This document shows, piece after piece, positions 7,461-16,670 of a stretch of 64,000 nucleotides of DNA. How positions within the stretch are numbered: the first letter of the stretch is position 1; the number at the start of each line of letters is the position of its first letter. The position numbers were made by a program, and so were the translations under genes. Below the pieces are notes generated by a model. The model saw only the letters and a list, made by a program, of their open reading frames with translations. It made no database searches and was not told the origin of the DNA. This DNA comes from Paenibacillus borealis (GTDB lineage: Bacteria > Bacillota > Bacilli > Paenibacillales > Paenibacillaceae), in NCBI RefSeq assembly GCF_000758665.1, contig NZ_CP009285.1:5952001-6016000 (forward strand). Direction: 5' to 3'.

Positions 7461-9836
7461 ATGAAGAAACCAAGAATCAAATGGCTGGGTAGCCGGAGTG
7501 TATTGCTGACCTGGACCTTATCCTATATGGCTGTTCTGCTGCTTCCGGTTATTCTGAGTTCGATTGTATACTTTCAGTCCAGCAAGATGCTCGCCGACGA
7601 GATACATCTGGCCAATAACTCCCTGCTCAAGCAGCTGCGTGAGAATATGGATAAGCAGCTTGAAGCGGTCAACCGGCTTAACTTCGAGCTGAATTGGAAT
7701 ACCAAGTTCAGGGAACTGGTCGATCAGCACAAGTACTCCATTTTTCCGGAAGATTATATGTACGATCTGTACGACGCCACGAAGGATATGTCCTTATATC
7801 AATCGGCTTATGCCGAAACCGGCTTGTTCTATATCTACCTGGCATCACGGGATACCATTCTGCTCCCCGGCGTTTACCGGAATACGAGATTTGCCTACGC
7901 GGAGCATAATGCCTCCGGCACCTTAAGCTATGAAGCATGGTTAGATATCCTCCGGCAGAACAAATTCAAGGGCTATGTACCGATGAACCGTACGACCGAG
8001 AACGGCGTTTCCGTGAAAGCGCTCGCATATGTCAGCACCTATGACTACGAGGACGGCAAGCCGTCCGGAGCCAATGTGATTATGATCGACAACAACAAAA
8101 TATTATCCTCCCTCATGAATATTGAAGCGTTCAGCAAGGGGCATGTGCTCATCACCGACTCCGACAACCAGGTGCTGGTATCCAGCTCCAATACAGATCT
8201 TCCGGCACAATTGCCCTTCGGCAAGCTGACCGGCGACAGCGGAATGTTCATCTGGGAGTTTGGCGGGGAGCGGTACGAAGTCTTCTCTATACAGTCTGCC
8301 GAATCCGATCTCCGCTATATTTCCATGATTCCGAGTGAAGTCTATTGGCAAAAGGCGGAGCTGGTCCGCAGACTGACCTTACTAAGTATTATGGCCAGCC
8401 TGCTGGGAGGCGGGGGATTAACGTATATTTTCCTGCGGAAGAACTATAACCCGATCCGGCGGATTGTACATGCCTTCAGCAGCAAGACAGCCCTCCGGGA
8501 GAAAGGCTCCAATGAATTCCTGTTTATCCAGCAGGCTGTGGACAGCACGCTGAGTGAGCTGGACCATATGCTGCTGGAGATGAAGCGGCAGAGTTATTCG
8601 CTGCGTTCCAATTACATCCTGCGGCTGCTCAAGGGCAGGCAGGACGATGAGCTTCCTTTGGCGGAAGCCTTAGCCGCCTTCGATATTCAGCTCCTCTCCG
8701 GGGATTGTGCCGTTCTTCTATTCTACCTGGAGGATCTCGATGTCTTCCTGGAGCGTGTCCAGGGCAAAACCGCTGCCCAGAAGCTGCAGCTGCTGCATTT
8801 CATTGTGAATAATGTGGTCGAAGAGCTTGTAAGCGTTAAGCACAGGGGTTATATGGCTGAAACGGATGATGCCATGCCTTGTCTGGTCAGCCTGTCCCCT
8901 GCCTCCCCGGATGAGCACAATAGCGATCTGCTGCAGGTGGCCCGTTCCGCGCAAGAATTTCTTGCACAGACGTACAATATCTACCTTACGGTGTCGGTCA
9001 GCCGGGTTCATCACGGAATCCGGCAGCTTCAGCAGGCTTATCAGGAGGCCTTGGATGCCATGGAATATAAGCTGGTGATGGGCAAACAGGAGATTCTCTC
9101 CTATGAAGAGATTGAGCGGAACATTACCCGTCCCGATACAGATTCCGGTTACTTCTATCCCCTTCAGCTGGAGCAGCAGTTAATTAATTATGTAAAAGTA
9201 GGCGATTTCCAGTCGGCTGTTACCGCCTTGGACGATATCCTGCAGCTGAACCTGTCGAATCACCCGGTAAAGATCCCTTTAGCCCGCTGCCTTATGCTCG
9301 ATCTGGTAGGGACTTTGATCAAGAGCATCGGTGAACTTGGACCCGCGCAGGATAATATCCTGCTGCAGAATCCGAAGCGCATCGACAGGCTCTCTTCTGC
9401 AGAGACGTTAGCTGAAATGCAGGAGCAGCTGAAGTCCATGCTTAAGGAAGCCTGTGAATATGCCGGGGCCAGACGGCTGCAGAATGTTCAGGAGAACCGT
9501 AACCGGGCCTTGAATGACCTAATCAGCGGGGTAACGGCATTTATAGACGGACATTTCACGGATCCGGGCTTGAACGTCTCCATGCTGGGGCAGCACTTTG
9601 ATCTGAAGCCTACTTATCTGTCGAAGCTGTTCAAGGAGCAGTCGGGGGAAGCCCTTTTGGATACGATCAACAAGCAGCGGATCGGCTGGGCCAAGCAATT
9701 GATTCAGGAGCAGCGGCTGACGGTCAACGAAGCGGCGGAGAAGTCAGGCTTTAATGATGTTGGCACCTTTATCCGCACCTTCAAGAAGATCGAGGGGATC
9801 ACCCCCGGCAAGTATAAAGAGGTCACCGAAGATTAA
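7461..9836 (+). CDS. Membrane-bound AraC-family sensor-regulator
   Basis: A 791-residue one-component regulator. A membrane segment at about residues 15-37 and another at about 300-320 enclose a Cache-like extracellular sensor; a middle cytoplasmic region follows, and the last 100 residues are an AraC helix-turn-helix (LKPTYLSKLFKEQSGEALLD and FNDVGTFIRTFKKIEGITPG). The start at 7461 is preferred over the ATG six bases earlier because AGGAG (7449-7453) is then 7 bases away rather than one. It immediately precedes an Lpl-like binding protein and permeases, and by family analogy activates them on binding an extracellular sugar. A terminator follows the gene. Confidence 0.92.
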   Translation: MKKPRIKWLGSRSVLLTWTLSYMAVLLLPVILSSIVYFQSSKMLADEIHLANNSLLKQLRENMDKQLEAVNRLNFELNWNTKFRELVDQHKYSIFPEDYMYDLYDATKDMSLYQSAYAETGLFYIYLASRDTILLPGVYRNTRFAYAEHNASGTLSYEAWLDILRQNKFKGYVPMNRTTENGVSVKALAYVSTYDYEDGKPSGANVIMIDNNKILSSLMNIEAFSKGHVLITDSDNQVLVSSSNTDLPAQLPFGKLTGDSGMFIWEFGGERYEVFSIQSAESDLRYISMIPSEVYWQKAELVRRLTLLSIMASLLGGGGLTYIFLRKNYNPIRRIVHAFSSKTALREKGSNEFLFIQQAVDSTLSELDHMLLEMKRQSYSLRSNYILRLLKGRQDDELPLAEALAAFDIQLLSGDCAVLLFYLEDLDVFLERVQGKTAAQKLQLLHFIVNNVVEELVSVKHRGYMAETDDAMPCLVSLSPASPDEHNSDLLQVARSAQEFLAQTYNIYLTVSVSRVHHGIRQLQQAYQEALDAMEYKLVMGKQEILSYEEIERNITRPDTDSGYFYPLQLEQQLINYVKVGDFQSAVTALDDILQLNLSNHPVKIPLARCLMLDLVGTLIKSIGELGPAQDNILLQNPKRIDRLSSAETLAEMQEQLKSMLKEACEYAGARRLQNVQENRNRALNDLISGVTAFIDGHFTDPGLNVSMLGQHFDLKPTYLSKLFKEQSGEALLDTINKQRIGWAKQLIQEQRLTVNEAAEKSGFNDVGTFIRTFKKIEGITPGKYKEVTED

Positions 9837-9841
9837 CAGTG

Positions 9842-9880
9842 CCCCTGCCCGTCACCCAACCGTGGCGTACAGGGGTTTTT
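9842..9880 (+). terminator. Rho-independent terminator after the AraC-sensor gene
   Basis: CCCCTG (9842-9847) pairs with CAGGGG (9870-9875), with an inner stem CGTCAC/GTGGCG (one G-T pair), followed by TTTTT. It lies 6 bases after the stop codon. The remaining bases up to 10091 hold a weaker inverted repeat (CCGGGG/CCCCGG near 10003-10036) but no clear promoter. Confidence 0.75.
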
Positions 9881-10091
9881 GGGCATTCTGCAAGGACTTC
9901 AGCCGCGCCCGCAGAGCAATCGCCTATCGTTTTGTGCATTTTGCCGATACCCGCAGCAGCTTTTTCAACCGCATTGGATGTACTGCACATATACAGCAAA
10001 CCGGGGCCGACCGTATAGTTATGGCATGAACCCCGGCACCACAGCGGGTTCTTACAACTACTAATGGAATCAATTGAGGAGGTTAACAAGA

Positions 10092-11720
10092 ATGAGGAGA
10101 ACAAGCAGAAAAATAATGTTTTCGCTCATGGCATCCCTGATTGCAGGCACCACGCTGGCAGGATGCTCCGAGAACAAGGCAGGGAATAATACCCCTTCCG
10201 GCTCAGACACAGCATCAGAATCAGCAGCGGTATACCCGATGAAAACAGACAGCACACTCACTTATTGGGGAGCATTGCCTAACAATCTGACCGGGGTGAA
10301 GTCTGCGCATGCAGAGGTTCCCTTTTATCAGGAATGGCAGAAACGCACTGGGGTTACAGTAGATTTCACCGCACCTCCGGCTAACCAGGTCGACGAATCC
10401 TTCAACGTGATGCTCGCTTCCGGAGAATTGCCTGATATGCTGGAGTACAACTTCTTCAACTTCCCCGGCGGCCCGGAAAAGGCAATCAAGGACGGCTACA
10501 TCATGGAGCTGAATGACCTGATCGACAAATATGCTCCGAACTACAAGAAGTATCTCCATGAGCATCCTGAGGTGGAGAAAATGGTCAAGACAGACAAGGG
10601 CAGCTATTACTCGTTTCCTTTTATCCGCGGGGATGAATCGCTGCTTACCTTCCAGGGGCCGGTGATCCGCAAGGACTGGCTGGATGAGCTGGGTCTGCCC
10701 GTGCCCGAAACCATCGATGAATGGACTACTACTTTGAAAGCGTTTAAAGAGAAAAAAGGGGCCGCGGCACCGATCTCCTTCGTCGCCAAACCGCGTGTGT
10801 TCAATGAACTGGGCAACGGCGCTTTCATCGGGGCGTTTGGTGTAACCCGCGATTTCTATCTGGAGGACGGCAAGGTTATATTTGGTCCGGCAGAGCCGGG
10901 TTATAAGGACTTCCTTAGCCTGTTCAGGGGGTGGTATGCTGACGGACTGCTGGATAAAGACGTGGCCACCGTCGATTCCAAGGTGATGGATGCCAATATT
11001 ACATCAGGGCAGACCGGGGCTACCTGGGCCAATGCAGGCGGCGGTATCGGGAAATGGCAGCCGATCCTTAAGGGAGCCGATCCGCAGGCTTCCATTGTCG
11101 CGGCCCCTTATCCGGTGCTGGAGAAGGGCATTACACCGAAGTTCGGCCAACGCGATTATGCCTTCTCTACCGGCGGGATGGTGGCGATCTCGGCAACGTC
11201 CAAGAATGCGGAGCTGGCGGTCAAGCTGCTTGATTACGGCTACAGCGAGGAAGGCAATAAGCTGTTCAACTTCGGAACAGAGGGTGTCAGCTACACCATG
11301 GAAGACGGTTATCCGAAATTTACGGATCTGCTGATGAGCAATCCCGACAAGCTGGCCCCTGCACAAGCCATGTCTCTCTACATTCGCGGCAATACGATGG
11401 GTCCCTTTGTCTCCGATAAACGGGTCTCCGAACAATACCTGAACCTGCCGGAGCAGCAGGCCGCGATACCTATCTGGCAGAAGACGGATATGGCCAAATA
11501 CCAGATTCCGCTGTTAACTCCAACTCCGGAGGAAAGCGCTGAATATGCCAACATCATGGCGGATGTGAACACGCTGGTCGATGAAATGACACTGAAGATT
11601 ATCCTTGGAACTGAGCCGCTTGAGGCTTATGACAAGTATCTGGAGAAGCTGAATTCCGTCAAGCTCCCGCGTGCCATTGAGATTAAACAGGCCGCACTGG
11701 AGCGGTACTTGAAGCGCTAA
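10092..11720 (+). CDS. Extracellular solute-binding lipoprotein, LipO/Lpl-like
   Basis: A 542-residue substrate-binding lipoprotein of the large type that accompanies LplB/LplC-like permeases in Paenibacillus. The signal peptide runs to the lipobox TLAGC at about residues 20-24, followed by a Ser/Asn/Gly-rich spacer. The start at 10092 follows GAGGAGG at 10076-10082 with 9 bases spacing; an in-frame TTG upstream overlaps that site and is unlikely. The substrate cannot be read from sequence; such proteins bind oligosaccharides or polysaccharide fragments. No ATPase or glycosidase gene is adjacent. Confidence 0.92.
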   Translation: MRRTSRKIMFSLMASLIAGTTLAGCSENKAGNNTPSGSDTASESAAVYPMKTDSTLTYWGALPNNLTGVKSAHAEVPFYQEWQKRTGVTVDFTAPPANQVDESFNVMLASGELPDMLEYNFFNFPGGPEKAIKDGYIMELNDLIDKYAPNYKKYLHEHPEVEKMVKTDKGSYYSFPFIRGDESLLTFQGPVIRKDWLDELGLPVPETIDEWTTTLKAFKEKKGAAAPISFVAKPRVFNELGNGAFIGAFGVTRDFYLEDGKVIFGPAEPGYKDFLSLFRGWYADGLLDKDVATVDSKVMDANITSGQTGATWANAGGGIGKWQPILKGADPQASIVAAPYPVLEKGITPKFGQRDYAFSTGGMVAISATSKNAELAVKLLDYGYSEEGNKLFNFGTEGVSYTMEDGYPKFTDLLMSNPDKLAPAQAMSLYIRGNTMGPFVSDKRVSEQYLNLPEQQAAIPIWQKTDMAKYQIPLLTPTPEESAEYANIMADVNTLVDEMTLKIILGTEPLEAYDKYLEKLNSVKLPRAIEIKQAALERYLKR

Positions 11721-11733
11721 ACTACAGCCAAGC

Positions 11734-11771
11734 CGGGAGCAGCACGTTGATCGGCTGAAGAGCTGCTCCCG
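11734..11771 (+). other. Intercistronic stem-loop
   Basis: CGGGAGCAGC (11734-11743) and GCTGCTCCCG (11762-11771) form a perfect 10-bp stem in the gap after the binding-protein gene, without a T-tract and ending just before the AAGGAGG of the permease gene. Such stems commonly stabilise the upstream mRNA so that the binding protein is made in excess over the permeases; that role here is inference. Confidence 0.65.
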
Positions 11772-11791
11772 TAAGGAGGAAAAGAGAAATC

Positions 11792-12748
11792 ATGTCCAAA
11801 TTAGCTCCTATGACCGGCGTTCAAACTTCTGTTAACAACAGCTTTAAGCGACGTTTTATCCGTGATTTTAAGCTGAACAGACTGCTGTATATCATGATGA
11901 TTCCTGTCATCCTCTACTATGCCGTATTCCATTACGCACCGATGTATGGGGCGATTATTGCCTTTAAGGATTTCTCCCCGATGAAAGGGATTATGGGCAG
12001 CGACTGGGTAGGATTTCAGCATTTCAGGGATTTCTTCTCCAGCTATTATTTCTGGCGTATTCTGGGTAATACCGTTCTCATCAGCGTGTATTCTATTCTG
12101 TTTATGTTTCCGGCCCCGATCCTTCTGGCTCTGCTGATCAATGAAGTGAGAAATCAGAGCTTCAAACGGATAGTCCAGACCTTCTCGTATATGCCCTACT
12201 TCATTTCACTCGTCGTCATTTGCGGTATGATTACCGACTTCACCAACAGCAACGGGGTCATTAATACACTATTCTCCTGGTTAGGGTATGACGGAACCGC
12301 CATGCTGCAGAAGCCCGGCCTGTTCCGCCCGGTTTATATCCTGTCCGAAATCTGGCAGAAGATCGGCTGGGAATCCATAATCTACATTGCCGCCTTGGCC
12401 GGTATTGACCAGGAGCAGTATGAAGCCGCCCGGATTGACGGTGCCAGCCGTCTGAAGCAGATGCTGCACATTACCCTGCCGGGAATTCTGCCTACGATCA
12501 CCATCATGTTCATCCTGCGGATGGGCAATATGCTGAATGTCGGCTTCGAGAAAATCATTCTGCTCTACAATCCTGTAACCTATGAAACAGCTGACGTCAT
12601 TTCTTCCTTTGTGTACAGAAAGGGCTTGCTGGAATTCGGCTGGAGCTATAGTTCAGCAGTCGGCTTGTTTAACTCGGTTGTGAATCTCATTCTATTGATC
12701 TCGGCCAATTATATCAGCCGCAGAGTCAATAAAACCAGCCTTTGGTAG
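11792..12748 (+). CDS. ABC transporter permease, LplB-like
   Basis: A 318-residue CUT1-class permease with about six membrane segments; the EAA loop YEAARIDGASRLKQMLHITL is at about residues 210-229. The N-terminal YAVFHYAPMYGAIIAFKDF stretch is typical of LplB-type permeases. AAGGAGG precedes the start. It forms a set with the binding protein upstream and the second permease 12 bases downstream. Confidence 0.94.
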   Translation: MSKLAPMTGVQTSVNNSFKRRFIRDFKLNRLLYIMMIPVILYYAVFHYAPMYGAIIAFKDFSPMKGIMGSDWVGFQHFRDFFSSYYFWRILGNTVLISVYSILFMFPAPILLALLINEVRNQSFKRIVQTFSYMPYFISLVVICGMITDFTNSNGVINTLFSWLGYDGTAMLQKPGLFRPVYILSEIWQKIGWESIIYIAALAGIDQEQYEAARIDGASRLKQMLHITLPGILPTITIMFILRMGNMLNVGFEKIILLYNPVTYETADVISSFVYRKGLLEFGWSYSSAVGLFNSVVNLILLISANYISRRVNKTSLW

Positions 12749-12760
12749 GAGGAAACCGTT

Positions 12761-13642
12761 ATGCATGCCGAAACCGGCCTGAGAAATAAAATCTTTGATT
12801 ACACCATTAACACCGTGCTGATTCTCCTCGTTATCGTAACGTTATATCCGCTGTTATATGTACTGTTCGCCTCCTTCAGCGATTCCGCGCAGCTGGTTGC
12901 GAGCAAGGGATTCCTGTGGAAGCCGCTGGGCTTCAGTCTCGAAGCTTACAAGAGCGTGTTTAGCAATCCCGGCATTATCAAAGGTTACGGCAATACATTG
13001 TTCATTCTGGTCTTCGGTGTCACCCTTAACATGCTGCTGACTGCCATAGCAGCCTACGTGCTGTCGAGAAGAAATGTAATGTGGAACAGCGCCTTCACGC
13101 TGCTGATCGTGTTCACGATGTTCTTCCACGGAGGTCTGATACCGATGTACCTGATCGTAAAGGGCGTCGGATTAATTGATTCCATCTGGGCCACCATCAT
13201 ACCGTTCGCTGTCAGTACCTTTAACCTGATTATCATGCGCACCGCATTCTCGGCGATTCCCGAGAGCCTGGAGGAATCGGCCAAGATCGACGGCGCTAAC
13301 CATTTGACGATCCTGTTCCGGATCGTATTGCCTTTGTCCAAGCCGGTTATAGCTGTAATGGTGCTCTATTATGCCGTCGAGAAGTGGAATGCGTGGTTCT
13401 ATGCATCCATCTTTCTGAGGGACAGAGACCTGTTCCCGCTGCAGCTGGTGCTCCGGGAGATCCTGATTGCCAATTCAACAGACAGCATGTCGGCAGGAGC
13501 AAGCTCGGCGGATCAGTTCATGATAGGAGAAACGATTAAATACGCCACCATTATCGTGGCAACGGTGCCCATCCTGTGTGTGTATCCCTTCGTCCAGAAG
13601 TATTTCGAGAAGGGTGTAATGATTGGTGCGGTGAAGGGGTAA
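12761..13642 (+). CDS. ABC transporter permease, LplC/YtcP-like
   Basis: A 293-residue CUT1-class permease. The EAA loop reads EESAKIDGANHLTILFRIVL at about residues 172-191, and the C-terminus FEKGVMIGAVKG is a hallmark of the LplC group. GGAGG lies 9 bases before the ATG and 12 bases after the previous gene, so the two permeases are co-translated. The 162 bases that follow up to the GNAT gene contain only a GGGATAAATCCC hairpin and no clear T-tract terminator. Confidence 0.94.
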   Translation: MHAETGLRNKIFDYTINTVLILLVIVTLYPLLYVLFASFSDSAQLVASKGFLWKPLGFSLEAYKSVFSNPGIIKGYGNTLFILVFGVTLNMLLTAIAAYVLSRRNVMWNSAFTLLIVFTMFFHGGLIPMYLIVKGVGLIDSIWATIIPFAVSTFNLIIMRTAFSAIPESLEESAKIDGANHLTILFRIVLPLSKPVIAVMVLYYAVEKWNAWFYASIFLRDRDLFPLQLVLREILIANSTDSMSAGASSADQFMIGETIKYATIIVATVPILCVYPFVQKYFEKGVMIGAVKG

Positions 13643-13768
13643 TAGAAAGTCGAGACTCCAGCCGGGTGGTTCGGACAGGCGGATACGGGAATAGAATCGC
13701 AGGAATGGCAGGGTTCTCCCGGCTATTATGGGGACTGGTTCCTTATTGAGCCGGAGGGGCTTGCCAGC

Positions 13769-13780
13769 GGGATAAATCCC
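13769..13780. repeat. Second copy of palindrome GGGATAAATCCC
   Basis: A perfect hairpin core, extended to CGGGATAAATCCCG, in the gap between the last permease gene and the convergent GNAT gene. It matches the core of the hairpin at 7309-7320, so the two copies bracket the AraC-sensor and transporter genes. Confidence 0.55.
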
Positions 13781-13804
13781 GATTCCCCGGCATGAAGACA
13801 CTCA

Positions 13805-14320
13805 CTAGAATGTTCTGTAAAATATACAGCCTTCCCGCCGGTCAATCTCCTGCATCCCCAGCTTGGACAGAACCTTAATAGACGGAAGGTTATCCTCCAG
13901 ACAATCCGCTGTTACAGCGTTTACTCCATGTTGCGCCAGACCCCATTCCAGCAACGCCGGGACCGCTTCAGATGCATATCCCTTTTCCCGCTGCGCTTCA
14001 ATAATGGCGTAGCCTATGTCAATCACACCATGCTCATCAGGAGCGCCTTTGAATCCCCCATCACCTACAACGGAATGATTCTCTTTACTGATAAATAACC
14101 AGGCATCGAAGCCGTCAGGGACTGGATGATCCGCCAGGTTCCCTAGAATCATTGGCAGAATATCCTTGATATCTGCCTTTTCCGGCCACGTATCCGTCCT
14201 TACCGCCCCCAATAACTCATAAGCCGAGTGATCATGACCGATTATTTTCCGCACAAAATCATAAGTCATCGGAACTAAACGGAGCCTCTTGGTTTCGATT
14301 ATTACATTACTTTGGGTCAC
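13805..14320 (-). CDS. GNAT acetyltransferase, RimJ/RimL-like
   Basis: A 171-residue N-acetyltransferase. The start is GTG, with GGGAGG 7 bases upstream. The N-terminal TKRLRLVPMTYDF is typical of the RimJ/RimL branch, and the acetyl-CoA-binding loop region appears as YAIIEAQREKGYASEA at about residues 108-123, followed by the family end motif in which a residue-specific helix reads NLPSIKVLSKLGMQE. The acceptor could be a ribosomal protein N-terminus, an amino acid or an antibiotic; sequence alone does not tell. It is monocistronic, convergent with the permease operon. Confidence 0.9.
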   Translation of the reverse strand: MTQSNVIIETKRLRLVPMTYDFVRKIIGHDHSAYELLGAVRTDTWPEKADIKDILPMILGNLADHPVPDGFDAWLFISKENHSVVGDGGFKGAPDEHGVIDIGYAIIEAQREKGYASEAVPALLEWGLAQHGVNAVTADCLEDNLPSIKVLSKLGMQEIDRREGCIFYRTF

Positions 14321-14377
14321 AAGATGACCTCCCTCAACACATAAGGATCAACAAAGCAGATCATATCAGATTATCAA

Positions 14378-14659
14378 TTGAAATAAACTGTAAAGTTTGA
14401 TTTCAAAATATGTGTACAGCAATCCGCTCGTGTTACGGGACGTTCTTTGGCTCCCCTCCTTCAAGGAGTCCTGGAATTCCCCTGACTACCAGGACAGGTT
14501 TGAACACATCTGGAGTCTAATCAAACAGGGGGTTTGATGAGAACCACCATAAATGCCAACTTTGTTTCAATGAGGAATGAGCGGGGTAAATTCAACTCAA
14601 AGTTACCTTTATTACATTTTAAGTATCTGACAGACCTTCAAGCCGAAGGTCTATTTTTT
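14378..14659 (+). ncRNA. Candidate structured leader or small RNA before the hybrid kinase
   Basis: About 280 non-coding bases ending in an intrinsic terminator contain a run of stem-loops: TTGAAATAAACT/AGTTTGATTTCAA (14378-14406, one bulge), CTCCTT/AAGGAG (14456-14468), GTCCTGG/CCAGGAC (14468-14495), TCAAAC/GTTTGA (14521-14537) and AACTTTG/CAAAGTT (14558-14604), then the terminator at 14632. No gene on the plus strand lies upstream, so the terminator can only serve an RNA starting in this gap. I do not recognise a known riboswitch class. It may be an attenuator for the kinase gene or an independent small RNA. Confidence 0.45.
14632..14659 (+). terminator. Intrinsic terminator 32 bases before the hybrid kinase gene
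   Basis: AGACCTTC-AAGCC-GAAGGTCT followed by ATTTTTT. The stem is 8 bp and perfect. There is no T-tract on the opposite strand, so it acts on plus-strand transcripts that began upstream of the kinase gene. Confidence 0.75.
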
Positions 14660-14691
14660 ACGACAATATAAACTTTTCTAGGGAGGCCGCC

Positions 14692-16587
14692 ATGCATCGC
14701 GTAAATCTGAACCAGGAACGATTTAACCAGCAGGTCATTGATAATGCTTCCTTTGGAATCGCACTCGTTGGACCGGATGGTGGGATATTGACTGTGAATC
14801 ACGCCATGGAACGGATTTTTGGCTATTCCGGGGCAGAGCTTGATGGTATGAAGCTGGAAGACCTTTTTAATCCCGATGATTTGGGAAATATTCACGACCT
14901 CAAGGAACTCATGGGGGACCGAACAGTTATACAGCTTGAAACGCGGTTTCTTTCAAAAAAAGGTGAACCTATGTGGGGAATGCTCACTCTCACCTTTTTC
15001 AGCGAAGATGCGGATCATCCATCATATTACATTTGCCAGATCGTTGACATTACTAAGCAAAAGGAATCGGAGCAACACCTTCAGGAGTCCGTTGAACGTT
15101 ACACTTCGCTAAAAAAGTACAACCATGATTCCGTCATTTCCTTTGGCCTCGACGGCCGGATCATTAACGCTAACAGTATGGCAGAAAAATTAACCGGCTA
15201 CTCCATCGAATCCGATCTGATCGGGATGGAACTGGCCACTCTGATCGGACAGGAAAGTGTCCAGAACATTCTGGACAGAGCTCTGTACGATAAAACGGTT
15301 GATCAGCACATCAACTCCCTTTACGTCAAAAATGGCGAGGTCGTAGAAGTGCTTACCAGCATTGCACCGATTTACGTAAATAATCAAAATATCGGCTTCT
15401 ATCTTATATGCAAAGACATTTCCGAGCAGAGACAGCTGATGCTTGCCAAGGAAGCCGCCGAATCTACAAACAGGGCTAAAAGCGAGTTCCTGGCCATGAT
15501 GAGCCATGAAATCCGCACTCCGATGAACGGGGTTGTAGGCATGACGGATATTCTGCTGGATACCACCGAAGTTACTGAAGAGCAGCGGAGCTACCTGGAA
15601 ATTATCCGTAAAAGCGGTGAAACCCTGCTTAATATTATCAATGATATCCTCGATCTTTCCAAGATTGAAGCAGGCCGGACTGAACTGCAGGAGCATACCT
15701 TCGATCTGCGTAAATGCATCAAGGACAGCTTTGCCGTCATTTCCATGAGTGCTGCCCAGAAGCAGCTGGAGCTCTCCAGTACTATAAATCACGATGTTCC
15801 CGATTATGTATACGGAGACAGCGAGCGTCTAAAGCAGGTGCTTCTCAACCTGCTCGGCAATGCCGTGAAATTCACCCCGAGCGGCAGCATCTCCGTAAAA
15901 GTGAAGCTTGTCCGGGAAGATCCGTCCATGCTGGCCTTCACGGTGACAGATACGGGCATTGGAATTGATCCCGCCCGGCTTACCGATATTTTCGAACCCT
16001 TTTCACAGATTGACAGTTTTATGACGCGTAAACATGAAGGCACCGGACTTGGCCTTGCCATCAGCCGCAGAATCATCGGCATGATGGGCGGGGAGATTTA
16101 TGCGGAAAGTGACGGCACAAGCGGCTCTTCCTTCACCTTCACCATCAAGCCCAAGCAAGCCGCAGGCCCTCACACCCACGAGGCTTCCATAAACAAGCTT
16201 GCTGACACACGCAAGGTTAGCATTCTGCTTGCTGAAGACAATTATATCAATCAGCTGGTGATGACCAAAACACTTGAAAAAATAGGCCACAGGATTATTA
16301 CCGTCACGAACGGGATAGATGCTGTTGAAGCCGCATGCAAAGAGCCGTTTGATCTCATTTTAATGGATCTGCATATGCCGATTATGAACGGTTTCGAGGC
16401 GGTAAAGAGGATCAGAGAAGAGCTTAAGGAGAAGAGTCCGCCCATTATTGCGGTTACAGCAAATGCCTTGAAGGGGGACCGGGAAAAGTGTCTGGCGGCA
16501 GGGATGGATGAGTACGTCAGTAAGCCTGTAAAGCGGGAGGTCATTCTGAAGCTTATCAACCAGTTTGTCAACTCCTCAAGCTTATAG
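14692..16587 (+). CDS. PAS-domain hybrid sensor histidine kinase with receiver
   Basis: A 631-residue soluble hybrid kinase. Two PAS domains lie at about residues 15-125 and 135-250, a HisKA domain has its acceptor His in FLAMMSHEIRTPMNG (about residue 278), the HATPase shows the N-box (LLNLLGNAVKF) and G-boxes (DTGIGID, GTGLGLAI), and a C-terminal receiver begins VSILLAEDNYINQLV with the phospho-Asp in LILMDLHMPIMNGFEA. No membrane segment is present, so it reads an intracellular signal (redox, ligand or energy state). GGGAGG precedes the ATG. No output regulator is adjacent; a phosphorelay to another protein is likely. The structured leader upstream may regulate it. Confidence 0.93.
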   Translation: MHRVNLNQERFNQQVIDNASFGIALVGPDGGILTVNHAMERIFGYSGAELDGMKLEDLFNPDDLGNIHDLKELMGDRTVIQLETRFLSKKGEPMWGMLTLTFFSEDADHPSYYICQIVDITKQKESEQHLQESVERYTSLKKYNHDSVISFGLDGRIINANSMAEKLTGYSIESDLIGMELATLIGQESVQNILDRALYDKTVDQHINSLYVKNGEVVEVLTSIAPIYVNNQNIGFYLICKDISEQRQLMLAKEAAESTNRAKSEFLAMMSHEIRTPMNGVVGMTDILLDTTEVTEEQRSYLEIIRKSGETLLNIINDILDLSKIEAGRTELQEHTFDLRKCIKDSFAVISMSAAQKQLELSSTINHDVPDYVYGDSERLKQVLLNLLGNAVKFTPSGSISVKVKLVREDPSMLAFTVTDTGIGIDPARLTDIFEPFSQIDSFMTRKHEGTGLGLAISRRIIGMMGGEIYAESDGTSGSSFTFTIKPKQAAGPHTHEASINKLADTRKVSILLAEDNYINQLVMTKTLEKIGHRIITVTNGIDAVEAACKEPFDLILMDLHMPIMNGFEAVKRIREELKEKSPPIIAVTANALKGDREKCLAAGMDEYVSKPVKREVILKLINQFVNSSSL

Positions 16588-16670
16588 AAAATAATCTGAT
16601 ACAGCGCAAGTTCAGCAGACTTCTGGGCATGCTAACCCTGTTTGACATTAAATCATAAAGGAGCTTACTT

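Noticed and set aside
9879..10064. 61-codon frame ending in a Tyr/Gly/Asn-rich stretch, resembling a small coat-type protein
   Set aside because: No ribosome site, starts within the terminator region of the previous gene, and its composition could be chance; left out.
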